From assembly GCA_018417955.1 (NCBI GenBank), contig JACTVC010000003.1:1364001-1428000 (forward strand): a stretch of 64,000 bases of DNA, given 5' to 3'. A program made the position numbers and the translations under genes. The DNA is from Laccaria trichodermophora (taxonomy: Eukaryota > Basidiomycota > Agaricomycetes > Agaricales > Hydnangiaceae). Shown here piece by piece: positions 11,653 to 22,538 of this stretch; within the stretch, counting starts at the first letter, position 1, and the number at the start of each line of letters is the position of its first letter. The notes beneath the pieces are model-generated. The model was given only the letters and a program-made list of their open reading frames with translations. It made no database searches and was not told the DNA's origin.

Positions 11653-13787
11653 TTACCGTGGGTCCAGCTCGTCTTCCTCATCGTCCCCGACGATATAATT
11701 GGCTTCCCCGTGGTTTGCTTCAGCATTAGGCACACGCGCGTACCATTTTGGCCTTATCCTACTAGACGTCAGTTCGATATTGTCGTTGGCAGGCTTGGTA
11801 ACCGCGTTGCGCCCCGTTGTAGAGTAAAGATGAATGAGGAAGACAATGAATGTGTACAGCGCAAAGGCGATGCTTTGGGAAAATGAGTCGATATCGGGAA
11901 GTGGATGGAGGGTCACACACCTAAACATGATAAGAATGTATGTGACGTGGTCCATCTCATTTTCATGCACGTATTCTAACTCTTCGTCCGTCGCAGATAT
12001 GAACAATAGACTGGTAAGAGGATGTCAGTTATTTCACGGAGTCGCATTAGAATATGGGTGCACCCAGCGGCCACGAGAAGCTAAGCATAAGGAGGGGCAT
12101 AAACCTCAATTATGGAGAATAGTGGGGTCACGTACGAAAGGAGGAAGGTGGCGGAACGCACGCGCAGCTGCTGCCTTTCCACTGCTGTCGCTGTTATTGT
12201 ACGAAGATAAAAACCCTGGACTCAGTGCGCCATCGGCAAGGGTTCGTTCACTGTGATTGTCATCATCTACGCCTTCTAGAGAATACTTTGGTACGAAAAA
12301 ACAGATTTCAATTACACGCGTGAAGCCTGCGAGCATGAGGGTATGACCGAACGTAGCATGGACCTGGGATCAAATAAATGGTCGAGACTTGCGAAAATAC
12401 GGTTGCTTGACCTTGGTTGACAACATGAGAGCTTGAGCGTGTTCTGACATTCCCCACCCCGTTAGTATAATTCTGGTTAAGGCGTCAGAAAATGGAAATT
12501 TAAAGGCATATCCTACTGACATAACTCCGGGGATGACGTTACGCTATGAAGCGTTTGAGCCAGGAAATTGCAAACACCAGATGATCACAACCGACCTGGT
12601 TGTTCCTTGACAGGAAAATTCCAAGAATGCCTCCTGTCCACCCTGTTGGGAATTCATTCCGGTCAGATATTCGCAGGATAGGAACGAACATTGTAACATA
12701 CAGAGAACGCCAAGTATCCTGTCATCGTCATGAGTGAGATGCCACAAAGCGACCAAGCAAAGCCGTACGTATGCTGCATGTCTTTGACAGACCAATTTCC
12801 TCCATGATGCTCAGTAAAGGTGTTAACTGCATCACTCATGTAAGTAGATGTCCATCTATTTCACCCAGTTACTTGCCGATTCCCTATCGACGAAGGCCAG
12901 TGAGCTAACATGTACCAAACTCGACGCTGGTGACATACCCAAAGCATAATGACCCTATGCAGCAGAATGCTTCAGTTTCCGCTGGAGTAAAAATGATCCA
13001 AACCTACCATGAATCCCACCACTCAGGGCTGCGACCACTTCGTCGCACCCAAGCCTCTCCGACTAGCAAAATAATAGCCATGGTTGTAGCATAGGCGATG
13101 AAGCCACTTCCCATTATATAATGGGCCAGACACTGGCCTATATGACATCAAACGAAAATCAGGCGATGGACAAAATGCGGTTGAAGAAAGTCCTCACCGA
13201 GATGTCCGCCGCGACAGTAATTTCGAAATGTGGCAATGCCAAACAACATCTGTGTCCAGCCAAGTATTGGGTATACTTTTCCAATTATGCCATGAGCAAC
13301 CACAGCATATGGTCTTATCGACTTTTCGTGTATGTGAAGTTTCAGGTAGATTCCGAGAACCAGTTGGCCAACAATTGGGATGAAAAGTATCGACGCAAAC
13401 GTTCCATGCACAGACCTCGGGAACATGCGACCCTTATGAGTGTGGCCTAGGATGTAGCCGCCGAAGGTTAGTGCGAATCCTGTTGCCTACCATCCAGTCG
13501 CTGGGTAAGTTCCAGCCAACATGAGGTAGGTTGTCGCAGATACGCACCTGAAGTGGAACATGCCATCGACTTCGAGTAATTCCCAAGACCATTCCCGTCG
13601 GAAATATCACACCCCAAACGATAGCCTGCAGGGCCATGTGTATCCACAGAATAGTGTCTACTGGTACTTGAGCATCTTCATCGGAGACTTCGTCATGGTG
13701 AGGGTGGGCGAGCACGACGGTCGTTATTGAGGCTAGACACAGGATCGTCGGCAGAATTTGCGACAAGCGTGTCGGGTGTGCAGCCAT
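11653..13787 (-). CDS. YTP1-like multi-pass membrane protein (DUF2427 plus Ytp1 C-terminal domain)
   Basis: The start is the ATG at 13787. The N-terminus is a signal peptide or first helix ([21 protein letters not shown]) followed by a His/Asp-rich luminal start and a hydrophobic helix ([22 protein letters not shown]). After an intron ending in TAG comes [20 protein letters not shown], then [19 protein letters not shown] and [21 protein letters not shown], a cytochrome b561-like run of His-bearing helices typical of the YTP1 family. At least eight further introns cut the C-terminal half. The last exon (11653-12006) ends in a hydrophilic, acidic tail ([11 protein letters not shown]). Yeast Ytp1 has no settled function. 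It is divergent from ERG4, 182 bp away. Internal exon edges between 12006 and 13150 were not all resolved. Confidence 0.8.
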
Positions 13788-13887
13788 CGCAAGTGTGGCT
13801 TCTATTCTCCTCTATCACGAACAGTGAGCAGGAGAAACTTTGAATGAAATGACGTTTGGTAAGCGTCGAAAAAACATCCGGAGCGGA

Positions 13888-13920
13888 CCGGTCCGAAATG
13901 GTGCCACCATTTCGGACCGG
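13888..13920. promoter_or_regulatory. 33-nt near-perfect palindrome in the YTP1-like/ERG4 divergent promoter
   Basis: Two 16-nt arms, CCGGTCCGAAATGGTG and CACCATTTCGGACCGG, are exact reverse complements separated by one C. The left arm lies in a further small palindrome (CGGACCGGTCCG). It sits 50 nt upstream of the ERG4 ATG and 101 nt upstream of the YTP1-like ATG. CGG and CCG half-sites are the usual targets of Zn2Cys6 regulators, so a dimer-binding site controlling one or both genes is a reasonable inference. Confidence 0.65.
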
Positions 13921-13969
13921 CGTTCGAGTTTAAATACCTCTTGTTCGCTACGTGGCTTGCCACTCACCC

Positions 13970-15892
13970 ATGGCCTCTACAGTCAGCGCCAATGGTGGCG
14001 ATAATCTCCTTCGCTTCAGGCCCAATGCCACAGGAAATACCTCAAAAATTGTCATCTCAGAAAAGGGCAAGGAGATGGACAAACGTCTCGACAAGCACGA
14101 AACGTTCGTTACAAAAATTTGTATCTTCAACATTTGTTGACCGTGACGCGTCTTTTTTCTATAGCTTTGAGTTTGGTGGACCATGGGGTGTCGTGGCTAT
14201 TATGACCGGCTTCCCCATCCTCATGTACTACCTTTGGATTTGTCTTTGGTTTTATGACGGAAAACTCGTCTACCCTACTTCCACGGATGACATTCAACCG
14301 TTCTTGCTGAGAATGTGGGAACACGTCCGAAAGGTGAGCGCACTGCAGCCTGAATGTACATCATGGCTCAGAATTAATAAAGGACGCAAGCCCAAACGCG
14401 TACGCGTGGAAAGTCTACTCGGGCAACTTTTTCTTCCAATTATTCATCGCTTGGGTATTGCCTGGTTACCCGCAGGAGGGCCTTCCTGTTCCTTCGCTGG
14501 GGTACAAAACTCTCATGTACAACTGCAATGCACTCCAATGCTTGTACGCCACACTCATCACCTCGGGATTGCTTCACTACTATAATATCTTCCGCCTGAC
14601 GGAAATAATCGACAACTATGGACATCTCATGACTGTTTCCATGATCTACGGCTTTGGTGTATCACTCATTACATATCTCTATGCGGTCCTAACTAACACT
14701 CAAATCCGAATGTCTGGCAACTTCTTCTACGACTACTTCATGGGGGCTTGCCTAAACCCGCGTCTGGGACCTATCGATTTGAAGATGTGGGCTGAAGTCC
14801 GGATTCCATGGGTCATCGTATTCTTCTTGTCCGTTTCCGGTGCTTGCAAGCAGTACGAGATGTATGGTTATGTTACACCTGTAAGTTGTTTGGTACTTGT
14901 TCGAATGCATTTCCTAATGTCGATTCACAGAACATGGCCTTTATGATCCTTGCGACTGGATTCTATATCAATGCATGGTATTCGCGCCTTTTACTCTGTT
15001 GATTCCCGTTCCTCATCCATACGTTAGTGCCAAGGGTGAGGAGTGCATCCCTCAGACGTGGGATATTTTCCACGAAAAGTGAAGCATATGTTATTCCATC
15101 CACTCCCTTCGTTGATCCGAACCTTTCAGATGGGGTTTCATGGTTATCTTCTGGAATTTCTCTGGCGTTCCTTTCGTATGTATGCACTCGCATTCCATAG
15201 CACCCGTCCTAAACCTCCCACAAACAGTCTTACGTCTACTCTGTCGTCTACATGGCTTCGCACGACCCCTCGTCATACCGGTTCACCACTGGTGGATACA
15301 TTTTCATATATACCGTTCTATGCACAGCTTACTACATGTAAGTCGTTTAACTCGTCTCACACAGCTTGACTGACATCTATTGTTCCAGCTGGGACACCGC
15401 CATGGCACAGAAGAGTCATTTCAAGATGGAGACACAGGGCATCACCACATTCCGCAAGACCTTCCCCCAGCTTCCCGGTTGCTTCGTCAAAAATCCTACC
15501 TTCATCCAAACCGAACATGGGTGCGTCTATATTTATTATTTTCATTTCTGCGTCAAACCTCACCCTTTCATCTACTAGTAACCGTCTCCTGACCAGCGGT
15601 TGGTGGGCATACTCGCGCAAACCCAACTACGTTGCCGACTGGACCATGAGCTTGACTTGGGGAGCCATCATTGGCACCACGACCATCATTCCGTACTTTT
15701 ACTCCATGTTTTTCATCGTCGTTCTCCTACATCGATGCACTCGCGATTTTGAACGGTATGTTGTTTTTCTGCTTCATTATCCGAAATGTGGCTCAGGTAT
15801 TTTCTTTGTCTAGCTGCTCGATCAAGTACGGAAAAGACTGGGAACGGTATTGTGCTGTTGTGAAATACAAGTATATTCCTGGTGTTTATTAA
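13970..15892 (+). CDS. erg4: Delta(24(24(1)))-sterol reductase, last step of ergosterol synthesis
   Basis: An NADPH-dependent ER membrane reductase that converts ergosta-5,7,22,24(28)-tetraenol to ergosterol. Ten exons join in frame: 13970-14103, 14165-14333, 14383-14880, 14931-14977, 15028-15078, 15130-15175, 15228-15337, 15389-15520, 15579-15755 and 15814-15892. Family blocks are clear: YEFGG-like [10 protein letters not shown] at the start, multiple membrane helices, the [19 protein letters not shown] loop, [13 protein letters not shown], and the C-terminal reductase signature ending [20 protein letters not shown] and YKYIPGVY. The start is MASTVSANG at 13970 because no earlier in-frame ATG exists downstream of the palindrome. 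Length fits the family. Confidence 0.96.
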
Positions 15893-16319
15893 CGTTACGA
15901 GTAACATTATACCACTATATATTGTTTGGCGGAGTGACTCCTGGCGAACACTAGCCTTGCTGCCACCAGCTGAATTCCACTTATGGGCTTGATCGTTGTC
16001 TGAACATCTGCACAAACCATACTCGCTTGATCCACTGGCCTTCCCACTCCTACAGACTCGTTCTTTGGCTTGGCCCTGGTGGAGATATCTGCGAGGACCT
16101 GAATAATCGGGTGGTTTGCACTCAAACTCGATGAAGGCGATGAATTTCTTTTTTTGCGAGAAGGACGGACTAATTTGACGGAGTTGTGCACTGTACGTGT
16201 ACTTAGACGGTGCCCACATCGGCCCCGTTGTACATTATTTTTAGAATCAGACCATGATTTTAGAAAAGGTGGAGGTCGTTTCATGTCAAAAGAAGCTTCA
16301 GGATATGAATTCACTTCTT
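15893..16319. other. Convergent 3' intergenic region
   Basis: The 3' ends of ERG4 (plus) and the TRAPPC12-like gene (minus) face each other here. Frames across it are open by chance and do not extend either protein. No repeat seen. Confidence 0.6.
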
Positions 16320-18636
16320 TCAGTTGGACGGCATTTTCAAGCAGGAAACCCTCAAACCATCTCCAGTCCACTTGGCAACTTCTATCAACAGCTCTCGCTT
16401 CTTCTCAAAACCCATCATGGATCGCAGTTCATAGAGAGTTGCTGTGAGTGTAGTAGGTAAGCATCGGGTTGATTTTCTTCAAGGTCTATACTCACAAAGG
16501 TTGAACAAGAACGGCTCAGCGACAACCACGCTTGAAGGTGATGCCTTGAGCGCCCTTTCCAAGACCTCGATGCCCTAAAAGAGATGTTGAATATATTTAT
16601 CCACAAAGCTTGCAATGCAAACGGACCTCTATGACCTTTCCCTGGTTAAGCAACGCAACCGATAGATTATTCACCGCCTATAAGCGCAAGAATCAGAAAC
16701 AACGTCATGCCACACGAGCTGATCTTCAACATTACCGCATAATTCTCTGCATCCCTCTCCAAAATCGCCTTCAAAGTCCCACTCGCTTCCTCCCAATCTC
16801 CCACCGCACACGCCAAAAGGGCAGCATTCATCTGCTTCAGCGTCTCTTCTGCCGTAGGATCCTCGGCGACCTGCTTGAAGTGCTCCGAAGCCATACCAAC
16901 GTTGCCGCCTTGCAAGTATATCCGCGCCACGGACGAACGGAGCGCTGGACTTGTGGTGCCGTCTCCTTGGTTGCAGAGGGGTTCGAGTAGTCGAGCGGCA
17001 GCGGTGAATTCCTGCCGCACGGAAATAATTAAGTATGTAATGTTAATGACTAGACACACCACCGACCTTTATCTCGACCATCTCCGACGCAATAATCAAA
17101 CATAGCCTCGCACCGCGTTCCTTCCACATCGGCATGACGTTCGGGTCCGAATTAGATTGTCTGGATTTGATCCTACATTTCTTCAATAACCCATTCAACG
17201 CGTCCAAATAACCCATATGGTCCCCTGCCCAATATTTTAATCGGGTCTGCATAACTTCCAGTTCGAAGGGTAAGATGCGTTCCATGACGTAGGCACGCGA
17301 TTCCAAGGGTTCGATGGCATTGAGGACGGTGAAGAGGTTGGTGCATTCTGCGGAGGTTTGGTTGAACAGGCGTAGTCTGGCTAGGCACGAGAGCCGGATA
17401 TGCCAGAGCTGTTTCAAATGGATATGATTATTGCCAACCAGAAGAAATTGGAACAAGATCTTACGCCGAGAATGAGTGTCAAGTCTGAGGGATCAGAGGT
17501 AACAATTCGGTCTCGAGCCATTCTCGCCAGCGCTCGCCAGCTGTTCGTCATCTGGAACTTGATCATGACATCGCGTTCAATACTTGAGATCCTTTGAGGA
17601 CTTACAACGAGTGTATGAAAATCGCTTTGCTGCCATTCGCCGGTAAGATCTCGAACAGGGCGCTTCTCAGGTTGATAAATATATTTGGTGAGGAGCGTAG
17701 TCAACGGGTCCGTCTAGTACAGGTATTATACATTAAAGATCTGGATAGCCACCACGTCAACTGATTCGACAAGAAAAAGTGGCGTACGTTTGGTATGGGC
17801 AGGAACATGGTAGGTATGATGAGGCCAGGGAGGTGTACATCGGGGACTTCCTCTTCCTCCTCTTCGCTGTCCGAAGGGGGTGGGGGTACGTCCTTGTTGA
17901 TGTTGGGCGAAAGAAGGAGGTTGGGCTGCGAAATGCTGCTAGGGGAAGGTGAAGCGGGAATGGAGAGGGAGACATCGTGTGGTGAGACGGTGCCCGAAAC
18001 ATCAGCGGACGATGCCTCTTCCTCTTCCCCTTCTCCTCCAGACAACGCATCTCCTTCATCGTCGATCAAAAACGGATCAGGAGCATCTGGCTCGACCAAG
18101 ACAATAGGAGGTGGGCTAGCAAGCATGGGGTCAGAAGCAGGAGGGGTAGTTTGAACAGGCGTGGGTAAATCGGGGGTATCAGCGCTTTCGAAAGGGGGCT
18201 GAGCGTCCATGGGAAATTCTACTGTGGATGATTGTTCCGGGGCCTGGAAGCTGCTGGAGACGGTGCTGGCTCTGTCGATACTGTCAAGGTCTGGTTCTGA
18301 ATGAGCGTACTTGTCACGATGAGCCCAGGCGTCGTCGTCGTTGAGTCCAGACTGCCTACGTGGGCGAGATGAAAGAGGGGGAAGGACTGTGCGGAGGATG
18401 TTGAGAGCAGGGAATGTGGCGGAAACTGAACGTTTCGAAGACGTGCTGGAGCTTGAAATGGTCCTCGCACGATGTTTAGGAAGCGTCACGTGGTGGATCA
18501 TGTCGTCGAGACGGTGGAACTGACGCTTGACCTTTTTAACCAGCTTTCCTGGGAGCTCTTTAGCTCTCGAGGGCGACGATGAGGGTGATGAGGACGAAGA
18601 ATCAGACGATGCACTCGATAGTCTGGGTTTGGTCAT
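16320..18636 (-). CDS. TPR protein resembling TRAPP complex subunit 12
   Basis: Eight exons in transcript order (17788-18636, 17606-17713, 17465-17551, 17067-17408, 16736-17011, 16627-16677, 16496-16574, 16320-16441) keep frame throughout and give about 637 residues. The first ~280 residues are low-complexity (Ser, Pro, acidic) with one basic patch. The folded part begins TDPLTTLLTKYIYQ, then PVRDLTGEW and NSWRALARMARDRIV, and continues as tetratricopeptide-like helices (EFTAAARLLEPL, ALRSSVARIYLQGG, AALLACAVGDWEEA, NNLSVALLNQGK). This layout matches TRAPPC12/TTC15, a TRAPPIII subunit in ER-Golgi traffic. The TPR character is clear; the subunit name is a family judgement. The start is the first ATG of the frame. 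Confidence 0.72.
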
Positions 18637-19305
18637 GGTTGGGTCTGTCAAGGTGTGGCTGAAGAGACAGGCCAAAGGCTCGAGTTAATTTATAGCGTCC
18701 GGAATCACGATCACCGCTTTGTTTAGTTTCCGTGCAACATCTAGACACGCCTTAATTCATAGGCACATCGTTTGCTAACAATTCGGTGGTCTTATAATTC
18801 CGGGGAGTCCTCGACAGCTGCAATGTTCCTTGTGGGAGCATACTTATCGTGAAGAGGCGCACAATCGCTCATATATTATTAGCATCGATAGGCATCGATA
18901 GGTATTGAGCTAAGCCTCCCAAGAGTACAATCTTGTGCGTATATGCGCATGCATTGTGCGCATATAGTAGCTCAAAGCCTCAAATTTCAAATCTTGCCAA
19001 TCGATGTCATGTCGCGATATCATCGTCTTTGTCCTCTGAGATTTGGCGTCAGACAAGGCGGATGGCAGGTGTCCATCATTTCGTGCCTCAGGAGTTATGT
19101 AGTTTCCGTTCTCACTTCAAGTTTGCGTGGTCATCAACTTTCATCCTGCAGATATAGTAGTGCTAATCCTGAAGCAATAGCATGCTGATTATTCAAAGCG
19201 ACGAATCGGCCATGAGTGTGAATACATGTGGGTAATCGAGGGAGAAAGGTGAGCCTCATGAGGTATGATTGACGTATTACATATGAAGATGGGCCACCAT
19301 CTGCT
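18637..19305. other. Intergenic
   Basis: It lies between the TRAPPC12-like start and the KAR9/GAS2 stop. An AT-rich stretch with repeated ATCGATAGGCATCGATAGG occurs near 18884-18902. No gene supported. Confidence 0.5.
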
Positions 19306-22198
19306 TCATAATCCAGCCTGACGATTGAGTATATAATGGCTCAGATCTTGCCAACCTGTCGTCAAAAAAAGTCAGTTGATCTGCAAGCGTCTAGATAACA
19401 AGACAAAACTCGCCTCCTCCAACACGACACATTACCTTTTTAGTTGTCGTGTCCCCGCCCGTCTTCCCAGACCTCGTAAGTGTTGTCAACCTACAAGTGA
19501 CGATTTTCTTGCTGAGCGAATTGGAAACCGCATATTGGGCCTTGATCTCCTCGCCCTCCTTTGGTATCTTCTTGAGGGGAGGATCGACCCGCTCAATCAA
19601 CAAGCCGTGAGCAATTGAATTGACAATCGTAGCAACCTCTGCGTCGAGAGGATCTTTGGGGTTCCCAGCAACATATTCATGGAAAGGAAGATTGTCCATC
19701 GATGGCGTATAAGCTCCAGCACGCGAACCAGGGCGTGACGGAGCGCGACTGGCGTTGCCGTCTTTGAAACTCGAAGGGGGAAGTTTGTTGATGGATGGAC
19801 GTGCCGTGTTCCGCGTACTAACTGGTGCACGATTGCGCAACGCCGATTCAGGTGTCTGAGCTTGGATAGCAGAGCCTTTGACTGCCATTGGCGGGCTTTC
19901 TGAACGACTATAACTTGACATCGAGGTCGAGGGTCGCGAAGGTGACGAGAGATGGACAGCCGGGACAGGGATCATAGATCGGCTGGGGGGTCGAGGTGGA
20001 TGCCCTCTTGGAGAGGTAGAGCTCAACGCAGAAGTAGAAAAGGCGGGGGAGAAAGAGCGCTGAAAGGAGTCCTCATCATCCCAACCAGATTCTGACTGGG
20101 TTCCGGAAAATGAGCGCAGGGTCCTCGATGGAGCTGGTATATGGCTTGGGGTTTTCGGTCGACGCCGAGGGGTAGTACTTGGAGTTATGGCTCTAGATGG
20201 TGTTGGTGCACGAGATCCGAAATTGGGTATATGTAGCGGCACATGCTGAGAAGAAGACTGTGTGGTGGAAATTGAAGAAGTAAGAGGAGACCATGGACGA
20301 GACGACGCCATTGACGTTCGGGACATACTCCTTCGGTAAGGGGTACCAAGTGGCGGTACAGGAGGGATATCGTCAGAAAATCCGTAAGTTCCCGTCGACG
20401 ATGGTGGCCTCCTTGGAAGTGTTGCCTTTATGGTATTTGAACGTTCCTCTGGCTCCACCTTGGTCGAACTGTTCCACCGCTGCTTGGAGGCCGAACGAGT
20501 TTGTTTCACGGTCGAAGAGTCGGACCTTCCAACTCGAGGGGACGAGTCTGAGGTGAAGCTTTGACTGTGCTTGTGCCCAGGACGATCTGGAGTAATGGGA
20601 GTAGATGGGTGACTACCCCTCACAGATCCAAACAAGGATGTCTTTTGCCGACGCATTTCACTGGCTGATAGCGGAGGTTCAGAGGATGGCGCTTTCCCTT
20701 TCTTGTTCACACTCAATGGGGTCACTGAAGACACCGACGAAGATGGGCTCGGACGGTTTGACCCTGTGATCCTACGAGCGAATTTTCTGAAGGGGGATAT
20801 TGACCGTGAAAGGGTGCTCGCTGTGCTTGGTGCTCTTGATGATCTCGAGCCGCTTGGAGGAGTCGCAAGATAACCGTTCTTTCCAGATGTCGCGCCAGAT
20901 GTGCTGGATCCGCCCTCACTGGAGGCTCCATCTGAGTGTACTAGAATCTTACGAACTGTCTCCATTTCCGCATCGGTTCTTGATATTCGTTCGCGGAGAT
21001 TTTTCCATTTCTGTGCAGATTCTGCATGCCGTCTCAAGGTTTCGCCGTTCTTTGTGACCCGGTCCCGAACGCCTTTATCGATGATAGAGAGAACTTTCGA
21101 CGTCGCAGGCATGTAATGTCTGATTATAAAGTAATGAGATACCGTAGACCCCATGATTCAACGATTCTTACTTCTTCTTGGCTTCGAAAGAATCCAAAAG
21201 CGACGTGAACACCTCAAGTGTAATGGGTGTCTTCTCCTTTGTCATCGAAGCGGGAGTAATGGGCTCATCAACACCTTTTCGATGGACTTGCCATATGAAT
21301 TCCTGTAACGAAGAATGCTTATCACCGACGCGTTCCGCGGATGAAGAAGAACAACGCACCTGACATCGATTTACTGCCTTCTCCAGACTAGACATCATGC
21401 CATCTGCTTGGTCTGTGACTGTCCTAAAGACTGTTAACCACTTGTCTTCCTTGAGCTCCTCCCTCAATACATCACTTTCATTCTGAATAGCCTCCCACTC
21501 CGCTAACAAAGTGGCCTGTTTGCGCAAAAGAGCGGCATTTTCACTTGAACCAACGGTCTCAGACACCGTTGGGGTCGCCGAAGTTTGCATGAGGGGCTCC
21601 AAAGTTTCGTTTATGGTCTTGATCCCTTTCTCCACAGATTCTAAGCGTTCATCAAGACTCATGAGAGATTGGTCAATGATGTTGGTAGTTCCTGCGTTGT
21701 CTCCAGACGATTGTGATTTGTGGCGAAGTTCTTGTATTTCTGTTTGGAAGGATGTTAGGTGGCGTACCCGTTGTAGATGGCGTGAGATGGAATACCGAAT
21801 ATACGTGTTTGGATATCGGATATCGCGTACGAAAGTTCTGTCATATGCGTTGAAATTGCCAGGAGGCGCAAATCCCTGGAAATGAACGTCAATGGGTAAT
21901 GGGTTAGAAAGAATGTCGCGACCTACTCTTGGCTCTTCCGCTTCTCCGACGCCTTGGACAATGGACGATTGCTTGTGATTGTGAGGTTCTCTGGGGTAAA
22001 GGTTGCTTAAGAATGCGCCAAAGCGATGACCAGAAGATGTAACATGCCCTCATCGTCGCGGTCCAGTGAATACCATGAGGATGATGCAGAGCGACTTGAG
22101 GAGATGGATGCCGGGGATGGTGGAACGTAGTTCACGCTCGTTTGAGATGGGAGGCTGCAATTAGAGGAATTGGACGGGTAAAGGCCAAGAGAACTCAT
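19306..22198 (-). CDS. KAR9-like cytoskeletal linker with C-terminal GAS2 (GAR) domain
   Basis: A large, mostly Ser/Pro/Arg-rich protein likely to link microtubules to other structures in nuclear positioning. The start is ATG 22198 (MSSLGLYPSNSS). Helical segments follow (THMTELSYAISDIQTRIFEIQEL, SLDERLESVEKGIKTINETL, LAEWEAIQNESDVLREELK, then KWKNLRERISRTDAEMETV), fitting a KAR9-type N-terminal domain. Residues of the long exon 19414-21136 are disordered until a GAS2 domain (DAEVATIVNSIAHGLLIERV, KIVTCRLTTLTRSG, KKVMCRVGGG). The domain is completed as WQDLSHYILNRQAGL by a last exon 19306-19355. That joins only if the intron 19356-19413 uses a GC donor. The first intron near 22010-22060 was not resolved. 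KAR9 assignment is moderate; GAS2 is strong. Confidence 0.75.
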
Positions 22199-22538
22199 GT
22201 TGGGATAGGTATTGCGATAGAAAGAGTAATAAGAAAGCGAGAAAACAAGGACTGATTGGAGGAACTGCCGGAATCGACTGGCCGATTTCGTCACAAGGGT
22301 ATATACGCAACTTTGGGCGAGGATTTGGACCCAACCTCGACGGTTCCTCAGCAACCTGGCGGAGAACAGACGAGACGGCGACAAGCAAGACCTAAGCTTG
22401 ACGCTGGGCTTGACGTCGGAGAGTCCAACAACCAAGAGTGGCGGTGGTCACGCCCCTGTCACAAGTATAATTTACAACAAAAATATATACATGCCAGATA
22501 CAAGACAGTGCACTTGCTCAATTATATTATATACATAC
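22199..22538. other. Intergenic between CLR2 stop and KAR9/GAS2 start
   Basis: This 340-bp gap between two minus-strand genes holds a CT/GA-rich leader near 22200-22260 and AT-rich sequence at 22465-22540. No gene seen. Confidence 0.55.

Noticed and set aside
14104..14164. Alternative translation continuing past exon 1 of ERG4
   Set aside because: It gives an unrelated tail and stop; splicing at GTTCGT to TATAG restores the conserved FEFGGPWG block.
15907..16371. Minus frame of 154 codons across the ERG4 3' region
   Set aside because: It is out of frame with the TRAPPC12-like C-terminus, has no family resemblance, and overlaps a convergent 3' UTR region.
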